A DNA stretch of 64,000 nucleotides from Iris pallida (lineage: Eukaryota > Streptophyta > Magnoliopsida > Asparagales > Iridaceae). The notes beneath the pieces were generated by a model. The model made no database searches and was not told where the DNA came from. It saw nothing but the letters and a program-made list of their open reading frames with translations. Positions within the stretch are counted from its first letter, which is position 1. Each line of letters opens with the position of its first letter. The position numbers and the translations under genes were made by a program. Shown one piece after another: positions 24,519-37,221 of this stretch. The DNA lies in the NCBI GenBank assembly GCA_029216955.1, contig JANAVB010029819.1:29747435-29811434 (forward strand), written 5' to 3'.

Positions 24519-27500
24519 TGTAACACCCCAGAACCATAATACTGGAGAGCGGAGGCGTACATAGCCAGCTACGTATATTGAAGTGCAACCCACCTCGCTA
24601 TATTGTCACGGCTGTCTAGATACATGAGAGTTTAACTACAATCCATCAGTCACCTATGGTCTTGAACAAACCTATTGTCTCAATCTCAAGCAAGTATTAA
24701 CAATTACAAGATGTCCGAGCACCAAATATATAATAGTAAGGCGTCCCATATATTACATATTTTGATGATCATGAAGCTAGTCGTACAAAATGTCAAGACT
24801 AGCAAGAGTTCTGGTCATGCATGATCAACACTAGGAGTTGTCAATCATGTTACAGCCCGTAGACGGACAGTAAATAAAGGTGCAATACGAGCTAACACGT
24901 GCTCGCTGGCTAAACGCCTCAAAAAAATAATTTTATAATAAAGTGGAAGGACAAAAGGAAACCCACTCATTGCCAGGGTTACGCCTGGTGGTCACCATCT
25001 GGCTGAAAGACAGGTAGATCCTCTGGAGCTGCTCCGATATCTGGCCACACAAAACTAGCTGGGTCAGACCCCAGAAAGAACAAGTGCCACAAAGGAGGCT
25101 TCACTTAGGAAATAAAACCAGCATATCACAATTGAATATTAAAGATAATAAATAAAGAACTGATAATAATAGATATAATAACAGTAAACTGAGTACGAGG
25201 AAACCATTCAAGTAGCCAGGTCACAACCTTTAAACCAAACAAGGACCGGAGTTGCAGCCTTTCACTTGAATAGAAACTCGTCTCAAATACTATTGGTACA
25301 GTGAAGACAATAAACGAAGAGAGGACACAGAACTGCTCCGGGAGCCAGGTTACAACCCTTAAACCAAACAAGAATCGGGGTTGTAACCCTTCGCCTGAAC
25401 AGAACTGGACCCCCGATCTTTATTGCTAAGGCCAGTATAAATAATTATGGTATTAAGGTAAGGTAAAACATAACGAACATGGCATGGGGTTGCAATAAGA
25501 CAATAAATGAAGAGAGGACACCGAACTGCTCCGGGAGCCAGGTTACAACCCTTAAACAAAATAAGGACGGGGTTGTAACCCTTCGCCTGAACATAACTGG
25601 ACCCCCGATCGTTATTGTTAAGGCAAGCATCAATAAGCATGTCATGTCACAATCTTGCACAGAATCAGGATAAGACTAAGCTGGAATAAACTTCATCCAA
25701 TCAATCACGGCCAATCAAGAGTACGGCTTGATACTTTTAACTAACTATGGTTATCACAAGCCTAGTAATTAGCAAGATGCGATGAGATTATCCCAACAGC
25801 CACAAGCCCTGCAGACCATCCGGTTATCCAGGTCGAATGTTCGTTTATGAAAATACAACACGTGACTGTGTGCTGAAATGTGTCCTACTCGTCGGTAGGC
25901 TACAAGTCCACTTAATACGCCCAGATAACGGGATTGCATGCAGCTAGAAATCTCTTCATGTCTACTGAATTATTATAGTTTATTAGCCTTAGTCAATTTC
26001 AGTAGGTACCCTGACCGTGGTACTCAGGGATCCCTATCCTTGACATGATGCAAGACAGTATTGGTTTATTTGTACAAACGTAATCGCCCACGGTGTCCAG
26101 GTCTTTCATACTTTTTATGTCAGGCTAGCTTTCAAAACAGCATGTCGAGATATATCATATCAGTTTACTTGTCAAGAGTGCACCACAGCGGGCCACTATC
26201 GTGTTCTATTCTTACATTATACTGAATGAGAGAAACTTGTATAAAATAACTAGTGACATATTCTTGAAGCCAAGGAAAAGATCTACAACTTTTATATTTT
26301 TTGTTTTTTAAGATTCAAGCTACAAAACAACTTAAACAGGCAAAACAGTCATTATGTGCACTTTTTATGCCAAAAATTCAATTCTGCGTAAAATATGCAA
26401 AAGGGGAGGGTTCCAGCATAAATTTCACATTCTGGGTACCATCCAGCATAAAATACGCAACATCAGGATTCCCTGCATAAAATCTTACATTCTGGATGCT
26501 ATCCAGTATAAAATACGCAATATCAGGATTCCCTGCATAAAATCTTACATTCTGGATGCCATCCAGCATAAAACACGCAATATCAGGGTTCCAGTATAAA
26601 ATCTTACATTCTGGATGCCATCCAGCATAAAATACGCAATTTCAGGGTTCCCAACGTAAAATCTTACATTCTGGATGCCATCCAGCATAAAATATGCAAT
26701 ATCAGCGTTCCCAGCATAAAATCTTACATTTTGGATGCCATCCAACGTAAAATACGCAACATCAGGGTTTCCAGCGTAAAATCTTACATTCTGGATGCCA
26801 TACAGCATAAAATACGCAATTTTAGGGTTCTCAGCGTAAAATCTTACATTCTGGATGCTATCCAGCGTAAAATACGCAATATCAGGGTTCCCAGTGTAAA
26901 ATCTTATATTCTGGATGCCATCCAGCGTAAAGTACGCAATTTTAGGGTTCCCAGCATAAAATCTTACATTTGGATGCCATGCAGCGTAAAGTACACAATT
27001 TCAGGTTTCCCAGCATAAAATCTTACATTCTGGATGCCATCTAGCGTAAAATACACAATATCAGGGTTCCTAGCATAAAATCTTACATTCTGGATGCCAC
27101 CCAGCATAATATACGCAATTTCAGGATTCCCAGCGTAAAATCTTACATTCTTGATGTCATCCAGCATAAAATACGCAATATCATGGTTCCCAGCGTAAAA
27201 ACTTACATTCTGGATGCCATCCAGCGTAAAGTACGTAATTTCAGGGTTTCCAGCATAAAATCTTACATTCGGGATGCCATCCAGCATAAAATACGAAATA
27301 TCATGGTTCCCATCATAAAATCTTACATTCTGGATGCCATCCAGCGTAAAACACGCAATTTTAGGGTTCCCAGCGTAAAATCTTACATTCTGGATGCCAT
27401 CCAGGGTAAAATACGCAATATCAGGGTTCCCAGCGTAAACTCTTACATTCTGGATGCCATCCAGCGTAAAATACGCAATTTCAGGGTTCCCAGCGTAAAA

Positions 27501-28648
27501 TCTTACATTCTGGATGCCATCCAGCGTAAAATACGCATGATCAGGGTTCCCAGCGTAAAATCTTACATTCTGGATGACATCCAGCGTAAAGTACGCAACA
27601 TCAGGGTTCCCAGCATAAAATCTTAGATTCTGGATGCCATCCAGCGTAAAATACGCAATTTCAGGGTTCCCAGCGTAAAATCTTACATTCTGGATGCCAT
27701 CTAGCGTAAAATACGCAATATCAGGGTTCCCAACGTAAATTTTTACATTCTGGATGCCATCCAGCGTAAAGTACGCAATTTCAGGGTTCCCAGCGTAAAA
27801 TCTTACATTCTGGATGCCATCCAGCCTAAAATACGTGATTTCAGGGTTCCCAGCGTAAAATCTTACATTCTGGATGCCATCCAGCCTAAAATACGCAATT
27901 TCAGGGTTCCCAGCGTAAAATCTTACATTTTGGATGCCATCCAGCGTAAAATACGCAATATCAGGGTTCCCAGCATAAAATCTTACATTCTGGATGCCAT
28001 CCAGCGTAAAGTACGCAATTTCAGGGTTCCCAGCGTAAAATCTTACATTCTGGATGCCATCCAGCATAAAATTTCACTCAGCCAACATGAAAAATTCAGA
28101 AAACTTGTTTTGGCCATAAAAACTTCATTTTAACTCGAAATGAGGTGAATCAAAAACCAAATTCGTATGAAATTTCATGCTCTTGCTCATGAAACTATTA
28201 GTTTTCGAAAATAACAAGTTTTAGTAGATCAAAACCAAGAAAAACTCCATGAACTTATGAAACCCCAAAGTTATAATGTAGATCTAGAAGAATCTATCCA
28301 TAAAAATCAAAAACTCCAAGTTCTAAAGAGGCTTATAATCATGTAAAGAAGAGAATGGAACAATAAAACTTGAGATCCATCATGAAGCAAGTTGCACTTG
28401 CCTAGGGCTCTTGGGTGTAAGTGGAGAGTAATGGTGAGGAAGAAGAAGAGTGAATGAGGAGAGAAAAAGAGTGTTGGGTTAATAAATGGGGATGGTGGTG
28501 GGAGGTAAGGGTTCTCACCTTGGTTCATGATGAACCAATAAGCAACCCAAGCCAACCCAAACAAGCCGAACCAAGCCAGGAGACATGCAATATGAGTCAG
28601 ATACGTACATGTATCCCAAAATATGTAATTCGAACTATGGTCATCACA
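24519..28648 (-). repeat. E1 3' LTR (left), 4130 bp
   Basis: It aligns with 33655-36956 end to end except for a larger 60-bp array (26430-28070 against 35575-36370). It also contains a shorter tandem block at about 25190-25640, in which GAGAGGACACAGAACTGCTCC and AACCCTTCGCCTGAACA recur with a period near 190 bp. Confidence 0.93.
26430..28070. repeat. 60-bp tandem array in E1 3' LTR, about 27 copies
   Basis: The unit carries two related halves, CAGCGTAAAATACGCAATATC and CAGCGTAAAATCTTACATTC, followed by TGGATGCCATC, so it looks like a dimer of a 30-bp ancestor. Variants alternate (CAATATC/CAATTTC, AAATACGC/AAGTACGC), giving a partial 120-bp higher-order pattern. Because 60 is a multiple of 3, open frames cross the array on both strands (367 codons on minus). 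Confidence 0.95.
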
Positions 28649-28662
28649 ACTCTACCCACCTT
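28649..28662 (-). promoter_or_regulatory. E1 polypurine tract
   Basis: Sense strand AAGGTGGGTAGAGT directly abuts the 3' LTR. This is the plus-strand primer site in reverse transcription. The same tract occurs in E3 next to 57212, and a relative (AAGAAGGGAAGG) in E2. Confidence 0.85.
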
Positions 28663-28814
28663 AAAAGAAATCCGTCCTCGAAATTTAATCAAGAGGCTAG
28701 AGATGCAAGGACAAGCTATACTAATCACAGGCAAGCTATACTAGTATAGCAATCAAGCAATTATTCATGCAAGCAAAGAATCAAAGGCATGAGGCATAAG
28801 AAGGATATTATACC

Positions 28815-31800
28815 TCATGAGTCAAACAGGTCAGGATATCGCAATCGGATATCATCCTCACGCTCCCACGTTGACTCACCCAAAGAGTGATGACCCCAAG
28901 CAACTCGGACTAACTTGATAGTCATGTTCTTGAGTATCTTCTCTCTCCGGTCCAATATGGATACGGGCCTCTCCTCATACGAAATGTTGGTACCAACAAC
29001 CAATTTCGAATGATCCAGGATGTGGCTCGGGTCCGGGATATACCGTCGCAATTGGGATACATGGAATACGTCATGCACCTCACTCAAAGACGGCGAAAGA
29101 GCGAGACGATAGGACACATCTCCTATTCGCTCTAGGATATCGAACGGCCCTATATACCTAGGACTAAGCTTCCCCCGTACACCGAAACGAATGACGCCAC
29201 GGTTAGGCGAGATCCTAAGGAATACATGGTCGCCGACAGAAAATTCAAGGGGATGCCGATGAGAATCGGCCCAATGGCGATGATGATCTTGTACAACGCG
29301 AAGATGATCTCTGACTCTCCTGACCACCTCAACTGTCTAAGTGATCAACTCGGGACCAAGCATCTGCCTTTCTCCAACATCGTCCCATGCTAGTGGGGAT
29401 CTACACTTCCTACCATACAGTGCCTCGAACGGTGCTATCTGGATACTGGCTTGGAAACTGTTATTGTACGAGAACTCCACCAGGTGCAGGTGATCTTCCG
29501 ACGAATCGCCGAAGTCGAGCGTACAAGATCTCAACATATCCCCAAGAGTCTGGATCGTGCATTCCGACTAACAATCTGTCTACGGGTGATAAGCTGAGCT
29601 GAACTGGAGGTGAGTTCCCAAACTCTCTTGCAGACTACGCCAAAAGTGCGACGTGAATCTCGAATCTCTGTCCGAGGTGATACTGACTGGCACTCCGTGA
29701 AGTCTGACTATCTGCCTGAGGTACATCCCTGCTAGCTGAGCCGTCGACTGACCAACTCTGAATGGGAAAAAGTGAGCCATCTTCGTGAGCCGATCAACTA
29801 TAACCCATATAGCATCTCTACCGGTCGGGGACCTAGGTAATCCAGTCACGAAATCCATGGTTATATGCTCCCACTTCTATTCTGGAATTGGCAAGGGCTG
29901 AAGAAGTCCAGCTGGCCTCTGGTATTCAGCCTTGACTTGTTGGCAAACCAAACACCGAGAGACAAACCGAGCTATCTTCCTCTTCATTCCATTCCACCAA
30001 AAGTGCTGACGGATATCTCGGTACATCTTCATGCCACCGGGATGTATCGAATACTGAGAACTGTGAGCTTCGGTCATGACCTCATGTATGATATCTCTAC
30101 TGGGTACGCAAAGACGCTTACCATGCCTAAGTGTACCGTCTTTATGAATGCACAACTCTGGTCTTCGTTCTGCTACACATTCTGTCCTAAGCCGCTGAAG
30201 CTTAGAATCTGATGACTGAGCTATCTTGATCCTCTCAACTATATTGGACTGAACTTGCATGCTGGCCATCAATACCACACTGGTAGGAAGGACAACTTCT
30301 ATACCCATCTTCTAAAGATCTGCTAACAATTCTGGTTGCACTGTCAGAAAATAGACTCCGGCGCTCCTGCTCAATGCATCTACACCAACATTAGCTTTCC
30401 CAGGATGATACTGCAGGTTGACATCATAATCCACAAGCAGCTCTAGCCATCTTCTCTGAGGCATGTTAAGATCCTTCTGAGTGAACACATACTTCAGGCT
30501 CTTGTGGTTGGTAAAAATCTCTATCCTATCTCCATACAAGTAGTGTCTCCAAAGCTTGAGTGCAAACACTACTACTGCCAGTTCCAAGTTATAGGTTGGG
30601 TAATTCCTCTCATGATCACGAAGTTGTCGTGACGCATAAGCTATTAACTTCCCATGCTGTATCAAAACACATCCTAAACCTCGGCCTGAAGCATCACAAT
30701 ACACTGAATCCTCCGGTCCCATCTGGAACCGTGAGAATAGGAGCCGTCATCAAGCCTCGCTTCAACTTCTCAAAAGAATCCTGACATTCTGTTGTCCAAG
30801 CAAACTGCACATCCTTGCGGGTCAACTAGGTCAATGGCGCTGAAATCCGAGCAAAGTCTGAAACAAATCGCCGGTAGTAGCCGGCCAAGCCAAGAAAACT
30901 GCAAATTTTTGCCACTGTGCTAGGTACCGGCCATATTTCAATGGCCACGATCTTCTGGGGATCCACTTCTACTCCTCCTCTGGTGATGATATGGCCCAAG
31001 TATGAAATACGATCGAGCCAGAACTCGCATTTACTAAACTTCGTATACAACTAGTGCTCTTTGAGAATCTGGAGGACAACTCGGAGATGCTGCTCATGCA
31101 CCGTTTCACTCTTACTGTAGACCAGGATGTCGTCTAGGAACACAATCACGAGCTGATCCAAATAAGGCATAAAGTTACGATTCATGAGGTCCATGAATAT
31201 AGCCGGCGCATTGGTTGCTCCAAATGGCATCACAAGGAACTCCCAATGCACATACCTAGATCTGAAAGCTGTCTTCGGGATGTCCTGCTCTCTGACTCTA
31301 ATCTGATGGTATCCTGACCACATGTCGATCTTCGAGAATACTGCTGCCCCTCTGATTTGATCAAATAAGTCATCTATCCTCGGGAGAGGATACCTGTTCT
31401 TGATTGTCACTGAGTTCAAGGTACGATAATCTACACATAATCTGGACGTACCATCCTTAAGAAGCATCGGGGTTCCCCAAGGCAATCTACTAGCACGAAT
31501 GAATCCCTTGGTCCTGAGTTCTTCAATCATTTTGTACAATATCTCCAATTCTGACGGTGCCATCCTGTAGACTCTCTCTGACACAGGTGCCGTCCCGGGG
31601 ATCAAGTCTATGGTGAACTCGATCTCTCGCTCTGGCGGCATTCCTGGAGGCTCTTCTGGGAAAACATCTGGAAACTCCTCAATGATCCGGGGTAACTGTA
31701 CTGCTGCTACTGCCATCCGCAATACGGGAGAAGAAGGTTCAACTTCGCCTCGGAAGAAGGAAAACTCCGACTCGTCTGGGATGCTAAAAACAACCCTGCC

Positions 31801-33540
31801 AATATGGCAATCTATCCTGGCATACTGGTCCCTCAACCAATCCATCCCTAAGACCACATCATAATCGGCCATCGGAAATTCTATCAACCTAGCGAAAAAC
31901 TCTCTACCGCTAACTACGACCCGACACGAGCAAAACACTCTATCTACTCCCACAAGACCGTTACCAGTAAGTATATTGAGCCTTTCTGATAATGACTCGG
32001 GCTCCAGCCCTATCCCTGTCATGAATCGTGTAGACATAAATGAATGCGAGGCACCAGAATCAAATAATACTGAAGCTGGAAAGGTGTTGACGAGAATAGT
32101 ACCTGCCATTACCTCATCGGGTGCTATTCCTTCCTCTCCCATGGTCAAGGCCAGCACTTGACCATGCCCTATGGGTGCGGGTCCCCTCTGCTGAAGATTC
32201 TTATGCCTGCTCTGGATCAAGGCTTGGGCTTGGGCATACTGCTGCGGTCTCGGCTACTGGAATGCCTGGGCCTGCATCGTCAATGGCCTCAGGAACGGGT
32301 ACAGCAGCTGCTGCTGCTGCTGCTGGACTGGTACTGGTCCTCTAACTGAAGGACTAGAGAACGCCGATAAACTCCCCATGTTCGGGCAGTTCCCAACCCT
32401 GTGGTCCGGTGCACCACAAACCAAGCACAAACCCTGTGCTCTGTGACACTCTGATACCACATGCCCTGGCTTTCCGCAGTGTGAACATCCTATTGCGAAA
32501 GACTGGTTCTGCTTCTGCTGTTGAGGGTGCATCGGGGTGGAATGTTGAACCGACGTCACTGAGGCCGCCCGCCTCGGAGATCCAATGGTCAAAGCCCTAG
32601 CTGCCGAGGCTGGTGCTGATGACTGATTCATCTGGATGTGAGATCGCTTTCGACCTCCGGTCCTGTCCACAATCCTCTGGGAGGTATACTCATGCCTCCG
32701 GGCTGCCCTCAGTACTGCATCAAAGGTCTGATGCTCAAACTGCTCTACTGCCAACCAAATCTCTAGGTGGAGCCCCTGCTGGAACCACTGGGCTCTATCG
32801 AACTCGGTTGCTACCAAGGTTGGAGAAAACCGACTAAGTCTCGAAAACTCGGCCGCATATCCGTCGACCTTTCTGCCGATCTGCTTCAGATTGGTGAACC
32901 TCGTATATAGATCATACCGGGCTACAACATCAAAATACTTGGTCTGGAATCTCTCCATGAATACTGCCCAGGCAATAGGGGCCACTAATCCAACGACCTG
33001 CGCTGTCCACCAGCTGTGGGCAAGATCCAATAGCTGTAGGCGCACCACGACCACCTTTTCGTTCTTTGGAGTCCTGGCTGCTTCTAAAATCACCTCTGTG
33101 TCCTAAAGCCATGTATCTGCAGCGATCGCATCTTCACTGCCGTCGAAGAAGGGAGGGTTCAAGCGCTTGAAGCTGTTGGCCGCGCTATTACCCTGATGAC
33201 CTCCTCTGGTCAAAGCGTCTGCCACCGCCTGGTGTAAGGCATCTCCTCGATGATCCTATAAGGCTAACAGTAACCTGATGAGGCCCACCAAAGTGCCATC
33301 ATTAGGCTCTGTAGGCTCGATGGGCTGAACTGGTGGCTCTCCTCCAGTAGGCATGACTCTGAAGGCTACTCCTGAATGTTGGGCTTGATCTCCGGGTTTC
33401 TACTGGTCCACGGGAGGTGCTCCGCCTTGCTGATCGGCAGGTCCAGAAACAATGTCGTTGAAGAAGACGATATAGGAAACAATAAGGAAGGACCAAGACA
33501 GATCAACGATACAAGCATGTGATCAGGTCGAAAATCTCAG
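28815..33540 (-). pseudogene. E1 gag-pol polyprotein, eleven in-frame TAG stops
   Basis: In order along the minus strand: Gag (33540-32257) with SWWTAQ and LGRKVDGYAAEF-like core and two intact CCHC knuckles (CSHCGKPGHVVSEC, CLVCGAPDHRVGNC). Protease with [10 protein letters not shown] (about 32050) and [10 protein letters not shown] with [33 protein letters not shown] and the catalytic FLDD (about 31135). RNase H starting VYCDASGRG, with FTNHKSLKY where E3 has DHKSLKY, so a catalytic Asp is replaced by Asn. Integrase HHCC zinc domain (CLVCQQ), core VDRLTKMAHF and SDRDSRF, and a C-terminal domain ending [13 protein letters not shown]...STWEREDDIRLRYPDLF. Stops are at 33400, 33257, 33103, 32254, 31051, 30826, 30312, 29877, 29580, 29568 and 29337; a frameshift lies near 30712. 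Confidence 0.93.
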
Positions 33541-33623
33541 GGATTAGAAAATACGGGTACAGATAAAGGACGGGTGCTGATTGAGACATCTATTCGGAAA
33601 ACCCTCACTGTCTTGATTCACAA

Positions 33624-33654
33624 GACCTGCATGGGCCACCACTAGAACCATGCA
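33624..33654 (-). promoter_or_regulatory. E1 primer-binding region, conserved non-iMet motif
   Basis: Sense sequence inside the 5' LTR contains TGGTGGCCCATGCAGG about 12 bases from the LTR edge. X and E2 have the same motif at nearly the same distance. The usual iMet site TGGTATCAGAGC is absent. Its role as a primer site is inferred from position and conservation. Confidence 0.5.
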
Positions 33655-36600
33655 TGTAACGCCCCAGAACCAGAATACTGGAGAGCGGGGGGCGTACACA
33701 GCCAGCTACGTATATTAAAGTGCAACCCAGCTCGCTATACGGTCACGGCTATCTAGATACATAAGGGTTTAACTACAATCCATCAGTCACCTATGGTCTT
33801 GAACAAACCTATTATCTCAATCTCAAGCAAGTATTAACAATTACAAGATGTCAGAGCACCAAATATACAATAGTAAGGCGTCCCATATATTACATATTCG
33901 GATGATCATGAAGCTAGTCATACAAAATGTCAAGACTAGCAAGAGTTTTGGTCATGCATGATCAACCCTAGGAGTTGTCAATCATGTTACAGCCCGTAGG
34001 CGGACAGTAAATAAAGGTGCAATACGAGCTAACACGTGCTCGCCGGCTAAACGCCTCAAAAGAATAATTTTACAATAAAGTGGAAGGACAAAAAGAAACC
34101 CACTTGTTGCCAATGTTACGCCTGGTGGTCACCATCTGGCTGGAAGATAGGTGGATCCTCTGGTGCTGCTCCGATATCTGGCCATACAAAACCAGCTGGG
34201 TTAGACCCTAAAAAGAGCAAGTGCCACAAAGGAGGCTTCACTTAGGAACTAAAACCAGCATATCATAATAGAATATTAAAGATAATAAATAAAAAACTGA
34301 TAATAATAGAGATAACAATAGTAAACTGAGTACGAGAAAACCATTCAAGTAGCCAGTCACAACCCTTAAACCAAACAAGGACCGGGGTTGCAGCCCTTCA
34401 CTTGAATAGAAACCCGTCTCAAATACTATTAGTACAATAAAGACAATAAACGAAGAGAGGACACATAACTGTTCCGGGAGCCGGGTTAGAACCCTTAAAC
34501 CAAATAAGGACTGGGGTTGTAACCCTTCGCCTGAACAGAACTGGACCCCCGATCTTTATTGCTACGGCCAGTATAAATAATCATGGTTTTAAGGTAAGGT
34601 AAAACATGACGAACATGGCATGGGGTTGCAATAAGACAATAAACGAAGAGAGGACACAGAACTGACCGGGAGCCAGGTTACAACCCTTAAACCAAACAAG
34701 GACCGGGGTTGTAACCCTTCGCCTGAACAGAACTGGACCCCCGATCGTTATTGTTAAGACAAGCATCAATAAGCATGTTATGTCACAATCTTGCAAAAGA
34801 TCAGGATAAGACTAAGCTGGAATAAACTCCATCCAATCAATCACGGCCAATCAAAAGTACGTCTTGATTCTTTTAACTAACAAGGGTTATCACAGGACTA
34901 GTTATTAGCAAGATGCAATGAGATTATTCCAACAGCCATAAGCCCTGCAGACCATCCAGTTATCCAGGTCGAATGTCCGTTTATGAAGAATGCAATATGT
35001 GACTATGTACTGGAAATGTGTCCTACTCGTCGGTAGGCTACAAGTCCACTTAATGCGCCCAGATAACGGGATTGCCTGTAGCTGGAAATCTCTTCATGTT
35101 TACTGAATTATTCTATTTTATTAGCCTTAGTCAATTTCAGTAGGTATCCCTGACCGTAGAACTCAGGGATCCCTATCCTAGACATGATGCAAGACAGTAA
35201 TGGTTTATTTGTACAAATGCAATCGCCCACGGTGTCCAGGTCTTTCATACTTGTCATGTCAGGCTAGCTTTCATAACAGCATGTCGAGATATATCATGTT
35301 AGTTTAATTGTCAAGAGTGCGCCACAGCGGGCCACTATCGTATTCTATTCTTACATTATCATGAATGAGAGAAACTTGTATAAAATAACTAGTGACATAT
35401 TCTTGAAGCCAAGAAAAAGATCTACAACTTTCATGTTTTGAGTTTTTCAAGATTCTAGCCACAAAACAACTTAAATAGGCAAAAACAGTCATTATGTGCA
35501 CTTTTTACGCCAAAAATTCAATTCTGCATAAAAAACACAAAAAGGGAGGGTTCTAGTGTAAATTTTACATTCTCGGTACCATCCAGCGTAAAATACGCAA
35601 CATCAGGGTTCCCTGCGTAAAATTTTACATTCTGGATACTATCCAGCGTAAAATACGCAATATCAGGGTTCCATGGGTAAAATCTTACATTCTGGATGCT
35701 ATCCAGCGTAAAATACGCAATATCAGGGTTCCCAGCATAAAATCTTACATTCTGGATGCCATCCAGCGTAAAATATGCAATTTCAGGGTTCTCAGCATAA
35801 AATCTTACATTCTGGATGCCATCCAGCATAAAATACGCAATTTCAGGATTCCCAGCGTAAAATCTTACATTCTGGATGCCATCCAGCATAAAATACGCAA
35901 TATCAGGGTTCCTAGCGTAAAATCTTACATTCTAGATGCCATCCAGCGTAAAATACGCAACATCAGGGTTCCCATCGTAAAATCTTACATTCTGGTTCCC
36001 ATCCAGCGTAAAATACGCAATTTCAGGGTTCCTAGCGTAAAATCTTACATTCTGGATGCCATCCAGCGTAAAGTACGCAATTTCAGGGTTCCCAGCATAA
36101 AATCTTACATTTTGGATGCCATCCAGTGTAAAATATGCAATATCAGGATTCTAAGCGTAAAATCTTACATTCTGGATGTCATCCAGCGAAAAATACGCAA
36201 TTTCAGGGTTCCCAGCGTAAAATCTTACATTATGGATGCCATCCAGCATAAAATACGCAATATTAGGGTTCCCAGCGTAAAAGCTTACATTCTGGATGCC
36301 ATCCAACGTAAAGTACGCAATTTCAGGGTTCCCAGCGTAAAATCTTACATTCTGGATGTCATCCAGCGTAATTACTCAGCCGACATGAAAAATTCAGAAA
36401 ACTTGTTTTGGCCATAAAAACTTCATTTTAACTCGAAATGAGGTGAATCAAAAACCAAATTCATACGAAATTTCGTGCTCTTGCTCATAGAACTATTAGT
36501 TTTGGAAAATAACAAGTTTTAGTATATCAAAACCAAGAAAAACTCCATGAACTTATGAAACCCCAAATTTATAATGTAGATCTAAAATAATCTATCCATA

Positions 36601-36956
36601 AAAATCAAAAACTCCAAGTTCTAAAGAGGCTTATAATCATGTAAAGAAGAGAATGGAACAATAAAACTTGAGATCCATCATGAAGCAAGTTGCACTTGCC
36701 TAGGGCTCTTGGGTGTAGGTGGAGAGTAATGGTGAGAAAGAAGAAGAGTGAATGAGGAGAGAGAAAGAGTATTGGGTTAATAAATAGAGATGGTGGTGGT
36801 AGGTAAGGGTTCTCTCCTTGGTTTATGATGAACCAATAAGCAACCCAAGCCGAACCAAGCTAACCCAAACATGCCGAACCAAGCCAGGAGACATGCAATA
36901 CGTCTCAGATACGTACACGTATCCCAAAATACGTAATACGAACTATGGTCATCATA
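33655..36956 (-). repeat. E1 5' LTR (right), 3302 bp
   Basis: Homologous to 24519-28648. It is shorter because its 60-bp array has about 13 copies. The promoter of the element would lie in its right part. No TATA box is assigned. Confidence 0.93.
35575..36370. repeat. 60-bp tandem array in E1 5' LTR, about 13 copies
   Basis: Same unit as at 26430-28070. LTRs of one element are identical at insertion, so the copy-number difference arose afterwards by unequal exchange or slippage, unless reverse-transcription slippage at insertion made it. Confidence 0.95.
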
Positions 36957-37221
36957 CGGAGGAAGTTCCCGTCGTCAAACAAGAGTCAGTGACTGTTAAG
37001 GAGGAGGTTTTACCAAAGGTCAAGGTCAAGGAAGAACCGATGACCATCAGGAAAGAGATTGCTCTAAGGTTGAAGTTAAGGAGGAGCCACCGTCAGAGAG
37101 TAGTAGCATCGGGACCGACCCTCCTGTCCCTACAAAAGACCTCAACCAGATTGAGCCTTCGTATGCAAAGTGGCTGATAGAATGGTACATGCCTCAACAC
37201 AACTATGATCCCTGGCTGTGA

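Larger units (their letters stand above)
24519..36956 (-). mobile_element. E1: complete Ty3/gypsy retrotransposon, Tekay/Del-like chromovirus
   Basis: LTRs at 24519-28648 and 33655-36956 begin TGTAACRCCCC on the plus strand and end ATCACA/ATCATA. The flanks TGGAG (24514-24518) and CGGAG (36957-36961) are a 5-bp target duplication with one change. The interior encodes gag-protease-RT-RNase H-integrase-chromodomain-like tail in one minus-strand frame. The order, long LTRs and the 3' GGTGGGTAGAG tract fit the Tekay lineage. It is inactive through stops and a frameshift, but all domains remain readable. Confidence 0.95.
24438..37221 (+). pseudogene. CACTA-1 gene of unknown function, split by E1 and frameshifted
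   Basis: I do not recognise this gene. An ATG at 24438 opens a basic start, MAPKTPRGGAASRG, then KEPLEVDME, reaching E1's target site TGGAG (24514-24518). The same frame resumes after E1 at 36962 with EVPVVKQES. Before E1 the protein was therefore continuous; removing the element and one target copy keeps the frame. The next part is a charged repeat, VKQE, VKEE, VKEE and, after a one-base frameshift between about 37035 and 37075, VKEEP. Each fits the SUMO-attachment consensus (hydrophobic-K-x-E). The end reads YAKWLIEWYMPQHNYDPWL, stop at 37219-37221. The unbroken product would be about 115 residues. It could be a captured host fragment or a TnpA-like accessory protein; neither is shown. Confidence 0.5.

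Noticed and set aside
26964..28067. 367-codon open frame of 20-residue repeats (DGIQNVRFYAG type) on the minus strand
   Set aside because: It is a by-product of a 60-bp DNA repeat with no stop in that frame. The plus strand is also open over much of the same array, and it lies in an LTR. I find no sign of coding constraint.
26430..28070. CRISPR-like regularly spaced repeats
   Set aside because: The whole 60-bp unit is repeated, there are no unique spacers and no cas genes, and the context is a plant LTR.
36818..37177. A 119-codon plus-strand frame starting in E1's LTR
   Set aside because: Its first 46 codons are LTR sequence read through into the CACTA-1 exon; the true start is more likely ATG 24438, and the correct frame changes near 37050.
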